Positions 7,206 through 14,824 of a stretch of DNA of 18,927 nucleotides are shown in pieces (position 1 is the stretch's first letter; every line of letters starts with the position of its first letter). Source of the stretch: Gammaproteobacteria bacterium (GTDB lineage: Bacteria; Pseudomonadota; Gammaproteobacteria; Pseudomonadales; Azotimanducaceae); assembly GCA_003228415.1 (NCBI GenBank), contig QIDL01000448.1, forward strand, positions 1 through 18,927, written 5' to 3'. Below the pieces are notes generated by a model that was not told where the DNA came from, ran no database searches, and saw only the letters and a list, made by a program, of their open reading frames with translations. Both the position numbers and the translations under genes were made by a program.

Positions 7206-7226
7206 CGCCAACTTTTGCGGTTGGCG
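7206..7226. promoter_or_regulatory. Perfect 7-bp inverted repeat between the CULT and Tag-like genes
   Basis: CGCCAAC, seven bases, then GTTGGCG. It lies in the 54-base divergent gap, 8 bases before the CULT ATG and 27 bases before the glycosylase ATG. The half-site centres are 14 bases apart. It may be a protein-binding dyad controlling both genes, or a hairpin in the CULT leader. No regulator gene is adjacent. If the CULT protein starts at the TTG at 7237, this would be coding. Confidence 0.45.
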
Positions 7227-7252
7227 GAGTTCTCCAATCAGGACGTATTTCT

Positions 7253-7918
7253 ATGGATACTTTCGATAGCATCTTTCAGCGAGCGGCCGAGCGCAAGGGG
7301 GGCGCCGAGGCGCTCGAGGCGCTGCTCCCCAAGGCTGCGACCCGGCAAGCCTTGAAGCGCCGCATGGATGATCGCTATCTGGCGGAAATGACCAAATGTG
7401 TATTCAGGTCGGGTTTTGTCTGGCAGATTATTGAAAACAAATGGGAGGGCTTTGAATCCGCGTTTTCCGGTTTCGATGTGAGTACCTGCGCGCTCCTTTC
7501 CGACGAAGACCTGGAGCGGTTGACACAGGATAGAACCATCGTGCGCCACGCGAAGAAGATCCAGAGTGTGCGCCGCAATGCGGCATTCATTCTGGAAGTT
7601 CGTGAGTCTCATGGCGGCTTTGGCGCTTTTCTCGCCGAATGGCCGAGTGACGACATCGTTGGTCTCTGGTCGACGCTCAAGCGGCGCGGTGAAAGGCTCG
7701 GAGGCCAGACCGGACGATTCTTTCTGCGTTTTGTCGGCAAGGACACGCCGTTGATCTCGACGGACGTCGTCAAGGCATTGATCGACCAGGGGGTCATAGA
7801 GAAGGCACCAACGGCACAGAAAGCCCTGCTTGCCGTGCAGGCCGCCTTGCTGCAGTGGCAGGCGGAAAGTGGTCGCGATCTCTGTGAGATCTCGAGAATA
7901 CTGTCGGCAAGTGTTTGA
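7253..7918 (+). CDS. DNA-3-methyladenine glycosylase I family protein (Tag-like)
   Basis: A 221-residue protein of the Tag branch of helix-hairpin-helix glycosylases, which remove 3-methyladenine from alkylated DNA. Family blocks are FRSGFVWQIIENKWEGFESA (51-70), DEDLERLTQDRTIVRHAKKI (84-103) with the following QSVRRNA, and FVGKDTPLISTDVVKALI (160-177). Unlike E. coli Tag it lacks the N-terminal RCxW/YHDxEWG segment and the C-terminal His/Cys residues, so the structural zinc site is absent. The base-recognising Glu38 of Tag appears to align to Cys49. It therefore belongs to a zinc-free variant subgroup whose specificity may differ. The ATG at 7253 has AGGA at 7240-7243; the open frame runs further upstream but that part opposes the CULT gene. 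The acyl-CoA dehydrogenase gene follows 37 bases later. Confidence 0.83.
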   Translation: MDTFDSIFQRAAERKGGAEALEALLPKAATRQALKRRMDDRYLAEMTKCVFRSGFVWQIIENKWEGFESAFSGFDVSTCALLSDEDLERLTQDRTIVRHAKKIQSVRRNAAFILEVRESHGGFGAFLAEWPSDDIVGLWSTLKRRGERLGGQTGRFFLRFVGKDTPLISTDVVKALIDQGVIEKAPTAQKALLAVQAALLQWQAESGRDLCEISRILSASV

Positions 7919-7955
7919 ATAGGCGTGATCGAATCGACCGGTGCAGGAACAACCC

Positions 7956-9116
7956 ATGCGAATTTCTTTGAACTCGGCTCAGACAGCATTTCGAGATGAG
8001 GTGCGAGCGTTTCTGGCCGCCGAGCTACCTCCGGATATTGCGGAGCGGGTGAAGTTCGGCAAATCCGTCTCCAAGAACGATCTCATCACCTGGACACGCA
8101 TTTTGAACGGTCGAGGTTGGGCGGCGCCAAACTGGCCCCAGGCTCACGGTGGAACCGGATGGACTCTCGTCGAGCGTCACCTGTTCGATGTGGAGTGTCG
8201 GGTGGCGCATGCACCGGCACTCTCCGGGTTCGGCTTCAATATGGTCGGACCTGCCATCGTTCGCTACGGATCTGACGAGCAGAAAGCTTCCCTGCTACCA
8301 CAGATACTCAATGCGGATCTCTGGTGGTGTCAGGGCTACTCGGAACCCCAGGCGGGTTCCGATCTGGCATCGGTGCGCACCCGTGCAGATCGGGACGGCG
8401 ACGACTATGTGGTCAACGGCCAGAAAATCTGGACCAGCGGCGCCGAACATGCGGACTGGATTTTTGCGCTGGTGCGCACGGATACCAAGGCGAAACCACA
8501 GCGCGGGATCAGTTTTCTCTTGATCGACATGACCTCGCCGGGAGTCACGATCGAACCGCTCTATGCCTTCAATGGAAAACGGCTCTGGAACCAGGTGTTT
8601 TTTGACGATGTGCGGGTGCCTTGTGGCAACCGGCTGGGGGAGGAGAATCACGGCTGGACGGTGGCAAAAAGTCTGCTCGGTGACGAACGGCTGCTGGTAT
8701 CAAGGGTCGCTGAGAACAAGCGCCTGCTCGGCATACTTCGGGAGACGCTGATTCAGACCGATTGTGCGGCCGAATTCGGAGCCGCGTTCTCGTCACTCGA
8801 GATCAGACTGGCTGCACTGGAAATGACCAGCCTGAGAATTCTGACAGAGGCCGACAAGGGTGGTCAGATCGGGGCGGAGCCAAGCATGTTGAAGCTCAAA
8901 GGCAGCCAACTCATACAAGCGATGGACTCACTGTTGCTCGAAGCGGTCGGATACTGGGGTCTGCCGGTGGACGCCGGTGGAGGCGGAATGGCAATGGGTC
9001 CGGACTATGCGGAATACGCGGCATCGGGGTTGTTTCACCATCGGGGTTATACCATTGCCGGTGGAACCAGCGAGGTGCAGCACAACATCATTGCCAAGCA
9101 GGTATTGGGGCTTTAG
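7956..9116 (+). CDS. Acyl-CoA dehydrogenase
   Basis: A 386-residue FAD flavoprotein that introduces a 2,3-double bond into an acyl-CoA and passes electrons to ETF. The N-terminal helical domain starts FRDEVRAFLAAELP. The FAD/substrate segment is QGYSEPQAGSDLASVRT, followed by VNGQKIWTSGAEHADW. The C-terminal helical domain ends with GYTIAGGTSEVQHNIIAKQV. The aromatic motif and this C-terminus resemble dehydrogenases of branched, cyclic or steroid-derived acyl-CoAs (FadE-type) more than straight-chain ones, though this is a soft call. The ATG at 7956 is preferred over GTG at 7941 because AGGA lies seven bases before it and the protein then begins at the usual first helix. It ends ahead of a strong stem-loop. 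Confidence 0.93.
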   Translation: MRISLNSAQTAFRDEVRAFLAAELPPDIAERVKFGKSVSKNDLITWTRILNGRGWAAPNWPQAHGGTGWTLVERHLFDVECRVAHAPALSGFGFNMVGPAIVRYGSDEQKASLLPQILNADLWWCQGYSEPQAGSDLASVRTRADRDGDDYVVNGQKIWTSGAEHADWIFALVRTDTKAKPQRGISFLLIDMTSPGVTIEPLYAFNGKRLWNQVFFDDVRVPCGNRLGEENHGWTVAKSLLGDERLLVSRVAENKRLLGILRETLIQTDCAAEFGAAFSSLEIRLAALEMTSLRILTEADKGGQIGAEPSMLKLKGSQLIQAMDSLLLEAVGYWGLPVDAGGGGMAMGPDYAEYAASGLFHHRGYTIAGGTSEVQHNIIAKQVLGL

Positions 9117-9182
9117 GGAACCTCTGAACCCTTCTTTCAGGCCCAAAAAAGGTTCTAGAAAAGAGCCGTTCCAGGCATAAGA

Positions 9183-9209
9183 AAACGCCGGATCAGAGAT
9201 CCGGCGTTT
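9183..9209. terminator. Bidirectional stem-loop terminator
   Basis: A perfect 12-bp stem, AAACGCCGGATC paired with GATCCGGCGTTT around the loop AGA. It lies between the convergent acyl-CoA dehydrogenase (stop 9116) and ferredoxin reductase (stop 9308) genes. Short T runs flank it in both directions (TTTC rightward, TTTTC leftward), consistent with ending transcription from both sides. The rest of this 191-base gap is a purine-rich stretch (about 9216-9245) with no gene seen. Confidence 0.85.
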
Positions 9210-9307
9210 CATGTAGAGGCGGGCGAGAGGGGAGAGGAGGAGACGTTCCCGCCCGCACTGGAGCCAGTATGTCTAACGAGCGTCGTTGGCAATACTAGGG
9301 AATCTAC

Positions 9308-10510
9308 TTAGCCGAGCAGGACCTTTAAATCCGCTTCCGGATCCGCCAGAACCTCCACATCAACCGGTTTGCCGATGAGCTGTTTACAGATCATGAATTC
9401 CTTGGGGCTGTTGACTGCATCGGCCGCCACCACGGCACCGTCCTTGAGGTAAAAAACCGCAAATTTGTTCGCTGTCATATCGCCGCGGACGATCTGAGTA
9501 TCACCATCGGCAGAAAACCCGACCATCTGCAGCTTCAGCTCATACTGATCGGACCAGAACCAGGGAATGGCGGAGTACACCTTGTCATCCCCGCAGAGAT
9601 TTGCGCTGGCAACCCGGGCCTGTTCCATGGCGTTCGGTACGGACTCCAGGCGCAAGCGTCGGTTCAGAAGCGGATTAGGATGATTGGTGCAGTCTCCAGC
9701 GGCGTAGACGTCCGGTGCGGAAGTCAGGCAATGGTCGTCCACCACGATGCCGTTATCGCAGGCGATACCGGCCGCTTCGGCAACTTCCACATTGGGAATG
9801 ATGCCGATGCCGACGATGACCAGGTCGGCGGGAAAAGATTGGTCGCCGCATTCCACCGCACTCACCGAACCGTCTCCACTGAATCCGCTGACCATGGTAG
9901 AGGTGTGGATACGAACGCCGCGTCCGCTATGGAGCTGATGATAGAAGGCCGACATTTCGGCGGTGGTCACACGCTGTAGAATCCGCTCTTCCATTTCCAG
10001 CACGTGGACCTCGAGACCGCTTTTTACGGCCACGGAGGCAACTTCCAGGCCGATGTAACCACCACCAACGATGACGAGCCTTTTGCCGTCGGCGAAATCG
10101 CTGCGGATCGCTTCCACATCCGCGATGGTCCGAAGATAGTGAATACTGGCAAGGTCACTGCCGGATATGGACAACTTACGAGGCCGTCCCCCGGTTGCGA
10201 TGAGGAGTTTGTCGTAGCTGACTGTATCTCCGGCGCTGGTAGTGACCGTCCTGGCGGCAGTATCGATGGCGGTAACACGGGTATCCACCCGCAGCGTGAC
10301 GTTCTTGTCCTGATAAAACCGTTCGGGCCTCAGGTACACCCGTTCGATGCCCTGTTCACCGGAAAGATACTGTTTGGACAGAGGTGGGCGTTGATAGGGT
10401 ATGTGGGTCTCGTCGCCGATGATGACGATCTCGTCCTCAAATCCTCCCTGCCTGAGACTGGCGGCGGCTTGACCGGCTGCATGGCCTGCGCCCACGATCA
10501 CGATTGCCAT
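9308..10510 (-). CDS. FAD-dependent ferredoxin/rubredoxin reductase (CamA/rhodocoxin reductase-like)
   Basis: A 400-residue two-dinucleotide-domain flavoprotein that passes electrons from NAD(P)H through FAD to a small iron-sulphur protein, typically feeding a P450 or dioxygenase. Visible parts are the FAD loop GAGHAAG (7-13), PYQRPPLSK (38-46), the NAD loop GGGYIGLE (149-156), the second FAD site APDVYAAGDC (265-274), and WFWSDQ (317-322) leading into the C-terminal reductase domain. The ATG at 10510 has AGGGAG just upstream. No ferredoxin, P450 or oxygenase gene is in the window, so its partner lies elsewhere. It diverges from the 2-hydroxyacid oxidase across about 83 bases. Confidence 0.93.
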   Translation of the reverse strand: MAIVIVGAGHAAGQAAASLRQGGFEDEIVIIGDETHIPYQRPPLSKQYLSGEQGIERVYLRPERFYQDKNVTLRVDTRVTAIDTAARTVTTSAGDTVSYDKLLIATGGRPRKLSISGSDLASIHYLRTIADVEAIRSDFADGKRLVIVGGGYIGLEVASVAVKSGLEVHVLEMEERILQRVTTAEMSAFYHQLHSGRGVRIHTSTMVSGFSGDGSVSAVECGDQSFPADLVIVGIGIIPNVEVAEAAGIACDNGIVVDDHCLTSAPDVYAAGDCTNHPNPLLNRRLRLESVPNAMEQARVASANLCGDDKVYSAIPWFWSDQYELKLQMVGFSADGDTQIVRGDMTANKFAVFYLKDGAVVAADAVNSPKEFMICKQLIGKPVDVEVLADPEADLKVLLG

Positions 10511-10593
10511 GTTCGACTCCCTTCAAGTGTGCTGTGAAGCGGGCATTCTACTAGAGCGTGTTAGCATATGAAGCATTCTCGACGGAGGTAGGT

Positions 10594-11664
10594 GTGGATT
10601 TTCGGACCCTGCATGAGATCGCGAAACAAGCAAAAGCCAACCTGAACAAAGCACACTGGGACTATCTGATCGGCGGCGCGGATACGGAAAGTTCCGTCAA
10701 GCGAAATCGCTATGGATTGGACTCCTGGGTGTTTCGACCACGGGTGTTGAACGATGTCAGTGAGGTCAACGCAAGCACGGAGTTGCTCGGCGCGCCACTC
10801 AGAATTCCCGTGCTGCTGCCACCGATAGGCTCGGTGCAGGTATTCGAAGAAGGTGGAGGGGAATCGGTAGCCAGTGCGGCTCGCGAGTTCGGTGTTCTGC
10901 AGTTTCTGAGTTCCGTCTGTCTGCCGGATTTCGATGTGGTTGCCGAGCGGGTGCCCGGGCCTCGGATTTTTCAACTTTATCTGGTGAAGGACCAGGGCTG
11001 GATGGATGACATTATCGCCAGAGCGGTGGAATGCGGCTATATCGGTTTCTGCCTCACTGTGGACACCCAAACCTATTCGCGACGTGAAAGAGACATTCTC
11101 AAGGGCTTTGTGCCGCCTTCAGGCAGCCGAATCGAAGATCCCGATCACAGCAGCCAGGCTCGTATGAATTGGGACACGGTCGCTCATATCAAAGGGTCAT
11201 TCGATATTCCGCTCATCATCAAGGGCGTGGCGGTGGCGGAGGATGCCAAGCGCTGTGTGGAGTCGGGGGTCGATGTGGTCTATGTCTCCAACCATGGTGG
11301 CCGCCAACTCGATCACACCAGAGCCTGTATCGATGCGTTACCGGAAGTGGTGGAGGCGGTGGACGGCCGCGTTCCTGTCATCGTCGATGGTGGATTCATG
11401 CGGGGTGCCGATGTGGTGAAAGGGCTCTGCCTCGGTGCGGATGCTGTGGGCATGGGCCGCCTGGAGTGTCTTGCCATGGCCGCCGGTGGGGCACCGGCGC
11501 TGCTACGGGCACTCGAAATCGTGGAGCATGAAATCAAGACCAGTATGGCTCTCATGGGTATCAACGATCTGAAGGATCTCAACCCCAGCCTCATGGAAAG
11601 GACCCAGCCATTGACACCGTCACATGTGCTCGCGGCCTTGCCACTGCTCGAAGAGGGCTACTGA
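10594..11664 (+). CDS. FMN-dependent 2-hydroxyacid oxidase/dehydrogenase
   Basis: A 356-residue TIM-barrel flavoenzyme of the glycolate oxidase/lactate dehydrogenase (LldD) family, oxidising an L-2-hydroxyacid to the 2-oxoacid. Numbered from GTG 10594: Tyr129 in FQLYLVKDQG, FMN-binding Lys210 in LIIKGV, the catalytic His234 and substrate Arg237 in VSNHGGRQLDH, and the phosphate-binding DGGFMRG (265-271) and GMGRLE. The frame opens at GTG 10558, but a perfect GGAGG at 10584-10588 sits five bases before GTG 10594. Starting there removes 12 residues not typical of the family. Substrate chain length is not evident. An Lrp-type regulator gene converges from the right 42 bases after the stop. Confidence 0.9.
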   Translation: MDFRTLHEIAKQAKANLNKAHWDYLIGGADTESSVKRNRYGLDSWVFRPRVLNDVSEVNASTELLGAPLRIPVLLPPIGSVQVFEEGGGESVASAAREFGVLQFLSSVCLPDFDVVAERVPGPRIFQLYLVKDQGWMDDIIARAVECGYIGFCLTVDTQTYSRRERDILKGFVPPSGSRIEDPDHSSQARMNWDTVAHIKGSFDIPLIIKGVAVAEDAKRCVESGVDVVYVSNHGGRQLDHTRACIDALPEVVEAVDGRVPVIVDGGFMRGADVVKGLCLGADAVGMGRLECLAMAAGGAPALLRALEIVEHEIKTSMALMGINDLKDLNPSLMERTQPLTPSHVLAALPLLEEGY

Positions 11665-11706
11665 ACAGGCAGCCGGACAATTCGGCAGGGATCTCCGCGT
11701 CAGGGA

Positions 11707-12207
11707 CTATCGTGTCAGGGGAAGGGCCGTGGTCGATTTCATCTCAGACATCGCGATGTTGGAATGCACTTCCTGCACACCGGGCAACTGGCTCAAGATC
11801 TCGAAGAAGAATCGTTCGTAGGATTGAATGTCCTGAGTCACGATTCGAACCAGAAAGTCCATCTCGCCCATGAGGGTAAAACACTCCTGTACTTCCGCAT
11901 GACTGCGTATGGCGTCCGCAAATTCCGGTAACGATCGGCGACCGTGGGCATTGAGTTTGATGAGCGCGAAAACCAGCACATCGAGCCCGAGCTTGTGGCG
12001 ATCGAGATGGGCGACCCGGCGGCTGATGACGCCGGATTCCTCCAGCCGATTGATCCTTCGCCAGCAGGGCGACTGCGATAAGCCGATGCGCGTGCCGATC
12101 TCAGCGGCGGACAGCGAAGCATCCTCCTGCAACAACTGAAGAATTTCTCGATCGAAGTCATCCAGATCTTGCGGGTCGGATTCGGAACTCAACCTCTTGA
12201 AGTGCAT
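11707..12207 (-). CDS. Lrp/AsnC family transcriptional regulator
   Basis: A 166-residue feast/famine regulator. The DNA-binding helix-turn-helix is LSAAEIGTRIGLSQSPCWRR with the following INRLEESGVI. The C-terminal RAM effector domain contains GEMDFLVRIVTQD, the usual amino-acid-sensing and oligomer loop. The frame also opens at ATG 12225, adding MYWVYF; ATG 12207 is preferred because it gives a usual N-terminus and GGG lies eight bases upstream, but this is a close call. It is transcribed away from leucine dehydrogenase. By analogy with BkdR- and Lrp-type pairs it probably controls that gene in response to a branched-chain amino acid and regulates itself. Confidence 0.93.
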   Translation of the reverse strand: MHFKRLSSESDPQDLDDFDREILQLLQEDASLSAAEIGTRIGLSQSPCWRRINRLEESGVISRRVAHLDRHKLGLDVLVFALIKLNAHGRRSLPEFADAIRSHAEVQECFTLMGEMDFLVRIVTQDIQSYERFFFEILSQLPGVQEVHSNIAMSEMKSTTALPLTR

Positions 12208-12225
12208 GAAATAGACCCAATACAT

Positions 12226-12249
12226 GTAAATAGAGAATGATCAATTTAC
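12226..12249. promoter_or_regulatory. Inverted repeat upstream of the Lrp-family gene
   Basis: GTAAAT, twelve bases, ATTTAC, with half-site centres 18 bases apart. It lies in the AT-rich region directly before the regulator gene. It could be an autoregulatory operator, but the arms are short and AT-rich, so chance is possible. Confidence 0.35.
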
Positions 12250-12266
12250 TATATAGGATATACAGG

Positions 12267-12293
12267 GTTAGAAAGCGACATAAAGTTTCTAAC
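12267..12293. promoter_or_regulatory. Candidate Lrp-family operator
   Basis: A perfect dyad, GTTAGAAA, eleven bases, TTTCTAAC, with half-site centres 19 bases apart, close to two helical turns. It lies between the divergent regulator and leucine dehydrogenase genes, centred about 47 bases before the dehydrogenase ATG. A TAGAAT at 12301-12306 could be that gene's -10 box, which would place the dyad over the -35 region. Spacing and position suit binding of an Lrp/AsnC dimer pair. The binding protein is inferred. Confidence 0.6.
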
Positions 12294-12326
12294 ATCGACC
12301 TAGAATAATCTTCTCTTCACTTCCAC

Positions 12327-13427
12327 ATGAGAGCGCGCAGGGGAATGGACATTCTTGCAGCGGATCACGAGCAGGTCGTGTTACGGCATGACCGAAACAC
12401 CGGCCTGAGAGCCGTGATCGCCATCCATGACACTACCCTCGGCCCGGCGGTTGGGGGTTGTCGGCACTGGGCCTATGATAGTGAATCCTCGGCGCTCATT
12501 GATGTGCTCAAGCTGTCGGCAGGCATGACCTTCAAGAATGCGTTGGCAGACGTTCCCTTTGGCGGCGGTAAGAGTGTCATTCTGGGTAAACCAGGTGAAC
12601 GGCTCAGCGAAGCCATGCTCGAGCAATTCGGCCGGTGGATAGAAGAGCTCGGTGGTCGCTACGTAACCGCTGAAGACGTAGGCATGCGGGTGGCCGACAT
12701 GCGGGTGGTGGCTCGGCGTACGCGTTACGTGTCTGGTTTGGGCAGGAACGGTATCGGTGGCGACCCGTCTCCGGCAACGGCGCTGGGTGTATTCATCGGC
12801 ATGACCGCAGCGGCGAAATATCGGCTTGGCGTCGCTTCGCTCGAAGGGCTGCGTGTGGCGATACAGGGTCTGGGCAACGTGGGGATCAAACTGTGCAGGC
12901 AGTTGCACAGTGCCGGGGCCCGGCTGGTTGTCAGCGATATCGATGCTTCGCGGGTCAACCGGGCGGTGGCTGAATTTGGCGCCAGAGCGGTACCGCCGGA
13001 TGCCATCTTCGGTGAAAAAGTGGATGTGTTCGCGCCCTGCGCCCTGGGTGGAATTCTAAGCCAGACCAGCGTGGCACAACTCCAGGCGAAAGTGGTGGCT
13101 GGGTCGGCAAACAACCAGTTGGCCGATCAAGACGTCGCAGCGATGCTGGCGGCGCGAGACGTGCTCTATGCCCCCGACTTCGTCATTAACGCTGGTGGCA
13201 CAATCAGCGTGGCGGCCGAGTACCTGCATGTGGAAGGCTATCCCGACGACGCCTGGGTTCGCGACCGTATCGATGCGATCCCGGATCGGCTCATGACCAT
13301 ATTCAGCGTTGCCCGGGATCACCGGCAGACAACCGACCAGGTTGCCCAGACGATGGCACGGGAGGTGCTCGCCAGAGGGCCGCAACTCGTTGGGCCGGAT
13401 CGCAACGCCAGACGCCACGCGACATAA
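12327..13427 (+). CDS. Leucine dehydrogenase (Glu/Leu/Phe/Val dehydrogenase family)
   Basis: A 366-residue NAD-dependent amino-acid dehydrogenase that deaminates leucine, valine or isoleucine to the 2-oxoacid and ammonia. It follows Bacillus leucine dehydrogenase closely: HEQVVL, AIHDTTLGPAVGG, GMTFKNALADVPFGGGKSV with Lys70 (substrate) and Lys82 (catalytic), RYVTAEDVG, the Rossmann loop GLGNVG (181-186), and GSANNQLA before APDFVINAGG. Two starts are possible. ATG 12327 has no ribosome site. ATG 12345 has AGGGG only one base away but gives the more typical N-terminus. Divergence from an Lrp-type regulator supports a catabolic role in branched-chain amino-acid breakdown. Confidence 0.93.
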   Translation: MRARRGMDILAADHEQVVLRHDRNTGLRAVIAIHDTTLGPAVGGCRHWAYDSESSALIDVLKLSAGMTFKNALADVPFGGGKSVILGKPGERLSEAMLEQFGRWIEELGGRYVTAEDVGMRVADMRVVARRTRYVSGLGRNGIGGDPSPATALGVFIGMTAAAKYRLGVASLEGLRVAIQGLGNVGIKLCRQLHSAGARLVVSDIDASRVNRAVAEFGARAVPPDAIFGEKVDVFAPCALGGILSQTSVAQLQAKVVAGSANNQLADQDVAAMLAARDVLYAPDFVINAGGTISVAAEYLHVEGYPDDAWVRDRIDAIPDRLMTIFSVARDHRQTTDQVAQTMAREVLARGPQLVGPDRNARRHAT

Positions 13428-13502
13428 AGCATCCTGTTCGGTGGCTTTGTCCATGTGATCTAAGAGATCATCTGCTGGTGATGGCAGCGGGGAAGTGAGT
13501 CG

Positions 13503-14741
13503 GTGACCAAGTATCGAGAGGCATTTCAATGGCCGCCGCTGCGCGCCTTGAATCAGCGTCTCGAAAGGCGCGGCACGACGGCAAGGCAGCGTGAAGCCTT
13601 CACCCCTGAACGGCTGATGGAGATCGCTTCCAGAACGACAGGTCTCGATGACTTCGGGGACCCCCATTTTGTCGAACCGCTCGGTCTTCTCTGTGAAGAT
13701 ATCCGTGCCAACCAGGACATACACTCGCTCGGATGGTGGTTTATCTCCGAGCTGTTCAAACGCCGGTTGATCACCCGGTTGAAACTTGCCGAGCTGGAAA
13801 AAATCCAACCGGAGATATTCTCCCAATCCGTCGATCGGCCGCTGATCATAGTGGGCCTGCCGCGCACCGGGACCACTCGACTGATGCGTATCCTGGCCGA
13901 GGATCCTGCCAATCGTCCTTTGCTCAACTGGGAGTCGTTCGAACCGGTACCTCCACCCATTCAAGGCAGGGTCCGATTCGACCGACGGCGGCTGCGCGGA
14001 ATAGCGGCCACCAGTATTTTTTCGTTGTTGATACCAGGTTTTCAAGCGATTCACGCGACCGGCGCCGATCTGCCGGAAGAGTGTGTGATGTTGCTGGCCA
14101 ACAGCTTCGACTCCTGGCTGAACGTGCTGCAGTTCGACGCGCCGAACTACCAGCAGTGGTTTTTGAACACGTCTCACGGAACAACATACGCTGAGCACAA
14201 AAAACAGCTGCAGGTGTTGCAATGGAAATTCAAGCGGGACCGATGGTTGCTGAAGTCCCCGGGTCATATGTTCGGACCCGCCGAGCTGTTGGCCACCTAT
14301 CCGGACGCATTGATCGTGCAGACCCACCGGCATCCCAACAAGGCCATCCCGTCAATCGCGTCCCTGTCCGCGGCGGTACGCGGGATGATGGTATCGCGCC
14401 TTGACGATGAGCGGGTTGGCCAACAGATTCTCGAGCAGATGAAGGTGGGTGTTCATCGGCTGCAGGCCCACACGCCGGAGATTCCGGCCAACCAGTACAT
14501 GGCGATTCAGTATGAGGATATCGTTCGCGACCCGATGAGCGTGATTACAGAGATCTACCACCACATGGATCTCCCGATATCGACTCGAGCAGAATCAGCC
14601 TTCCAGACAGAAATTGCTTCGAACCCAAAAGACAGCAAGGGTAGGCACAACTATCAGCCGGAGCAGTTCGGGCTCGTTCCGGAGCGCATCGATAAACATT
14701 TCGCAGAATACGTGCGGGCAAACAATATCCCGTCGGCGTAG
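13503..14741 (+). CDS. Sulfotransferase family protein
   Basis: A 412-residue PAPS-dependent sulfotransferase, moving sulfate from PAPS to a hydroxyl or amine acceptor. The 5'-phosphosulfate loop is VGLPRTGTT (117-125). The 3'-phosphate site includes LLKSPGHM (249-256), followed by VQTHRHP (272-278). A roughly 110-residue helical N-terminal extension precedes the core, as in many bacterial members near lipid or secondary-metabolite genes. It starts with GTG 13503 preceded by GGGGAAG. The 75-base gap after leucine dehydrogenase has a small TGATCT/AGATCA dyad at 13456-13470. The acceptor is unknown. Confidence 0.88.
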   Translation: MTKYREAFQWPPLRALNQRLERRGTTARQREAFTPERLMEIASRTTGLDDFGDPHFVEPLGLLCEDIRANQDIHSLGWWFISELFKRRLITRLKLAELEKIQPEIFSQSVDRPLIIVGLPRTGTTRLMRILAEDPANRPLLNWESFEPVPPPIQGRVRFDRRRLRGIAATSIFSLLIPGFQAIHATGADLPEECVMLLANSFDSWLNVLQFDAPNYQQWFLNTSHGTTYAEHKKQLQVLQWKFKRDRWLLKSPGHMFGPAELLATYPDALIVQTHRHPNKAIPSIASLSAAVRGMMVSRLDDERVGQQILEQMKVGVHRLQAHTPEIPANQYMAIQYEDIVRDPMSVITEIYHHMDLPISTRAESAFQTEIASNPKDSKGRHNYQPEQFGLVPERIDKHFAEYVRANNIPSA

Positions 14742-14794
14742 CACCCGAACGCTTGAGGATTACTGAATTCCAAGCGAATAAACAAGAGTGACAA

Positions 14795-14821
14795 CGGTCG
14801 GCTGATGCTTAGCCGTGACCG
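14795..14821. terminator. Imperfect stem-loop between convergent genes
   Basis: CGGTCGGCT, a seven-base loop, then AGCC-gt-GACCG: nine pairs with a two-base bulge. It lies between the sulfotransferase stop (14741) and the GGDEF/EAL gene stop (14825). No T-tract follows, so a terminator role rests on position only. Confidence 0.4.
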
Positions 14822-14824
14822 CGA

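Noticed and set aside
7001..7252. Upstream extension of the Tag-like reading frame
   Set aside because: It opposes the CULT gene, shows no Tag similarity, and a good ribosome site precedes ATG 7253.
4852..7252. A preQ1 riboswitch controlling the YhhQ-containing operon
   Set aside because: The short gaps hold no C-rich loop and A-rich tail arrangement typical of preQ1 riboswitches; only the CGCCAAC/GTTGGCG dyad and a small GGACC/GGTCC dyad were seen.
9216..9256. Possible second hairpin (GCGGGC/GCCCGC) after the terminator
   Set aside because: The loop would be 26 bases and purine-rich, so a stable structure is unlikely; the 12-bp stem at 9183-9209 explains termination.
13056..14333. Long open frame on the minus strand (425 codons) opposite leucine dehydrogenase and the sulfotransferase
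   Set aside because: It is antisense to two clearly recognised genes and its translation shows no family motif; long antisense frames are expected at this base composition.
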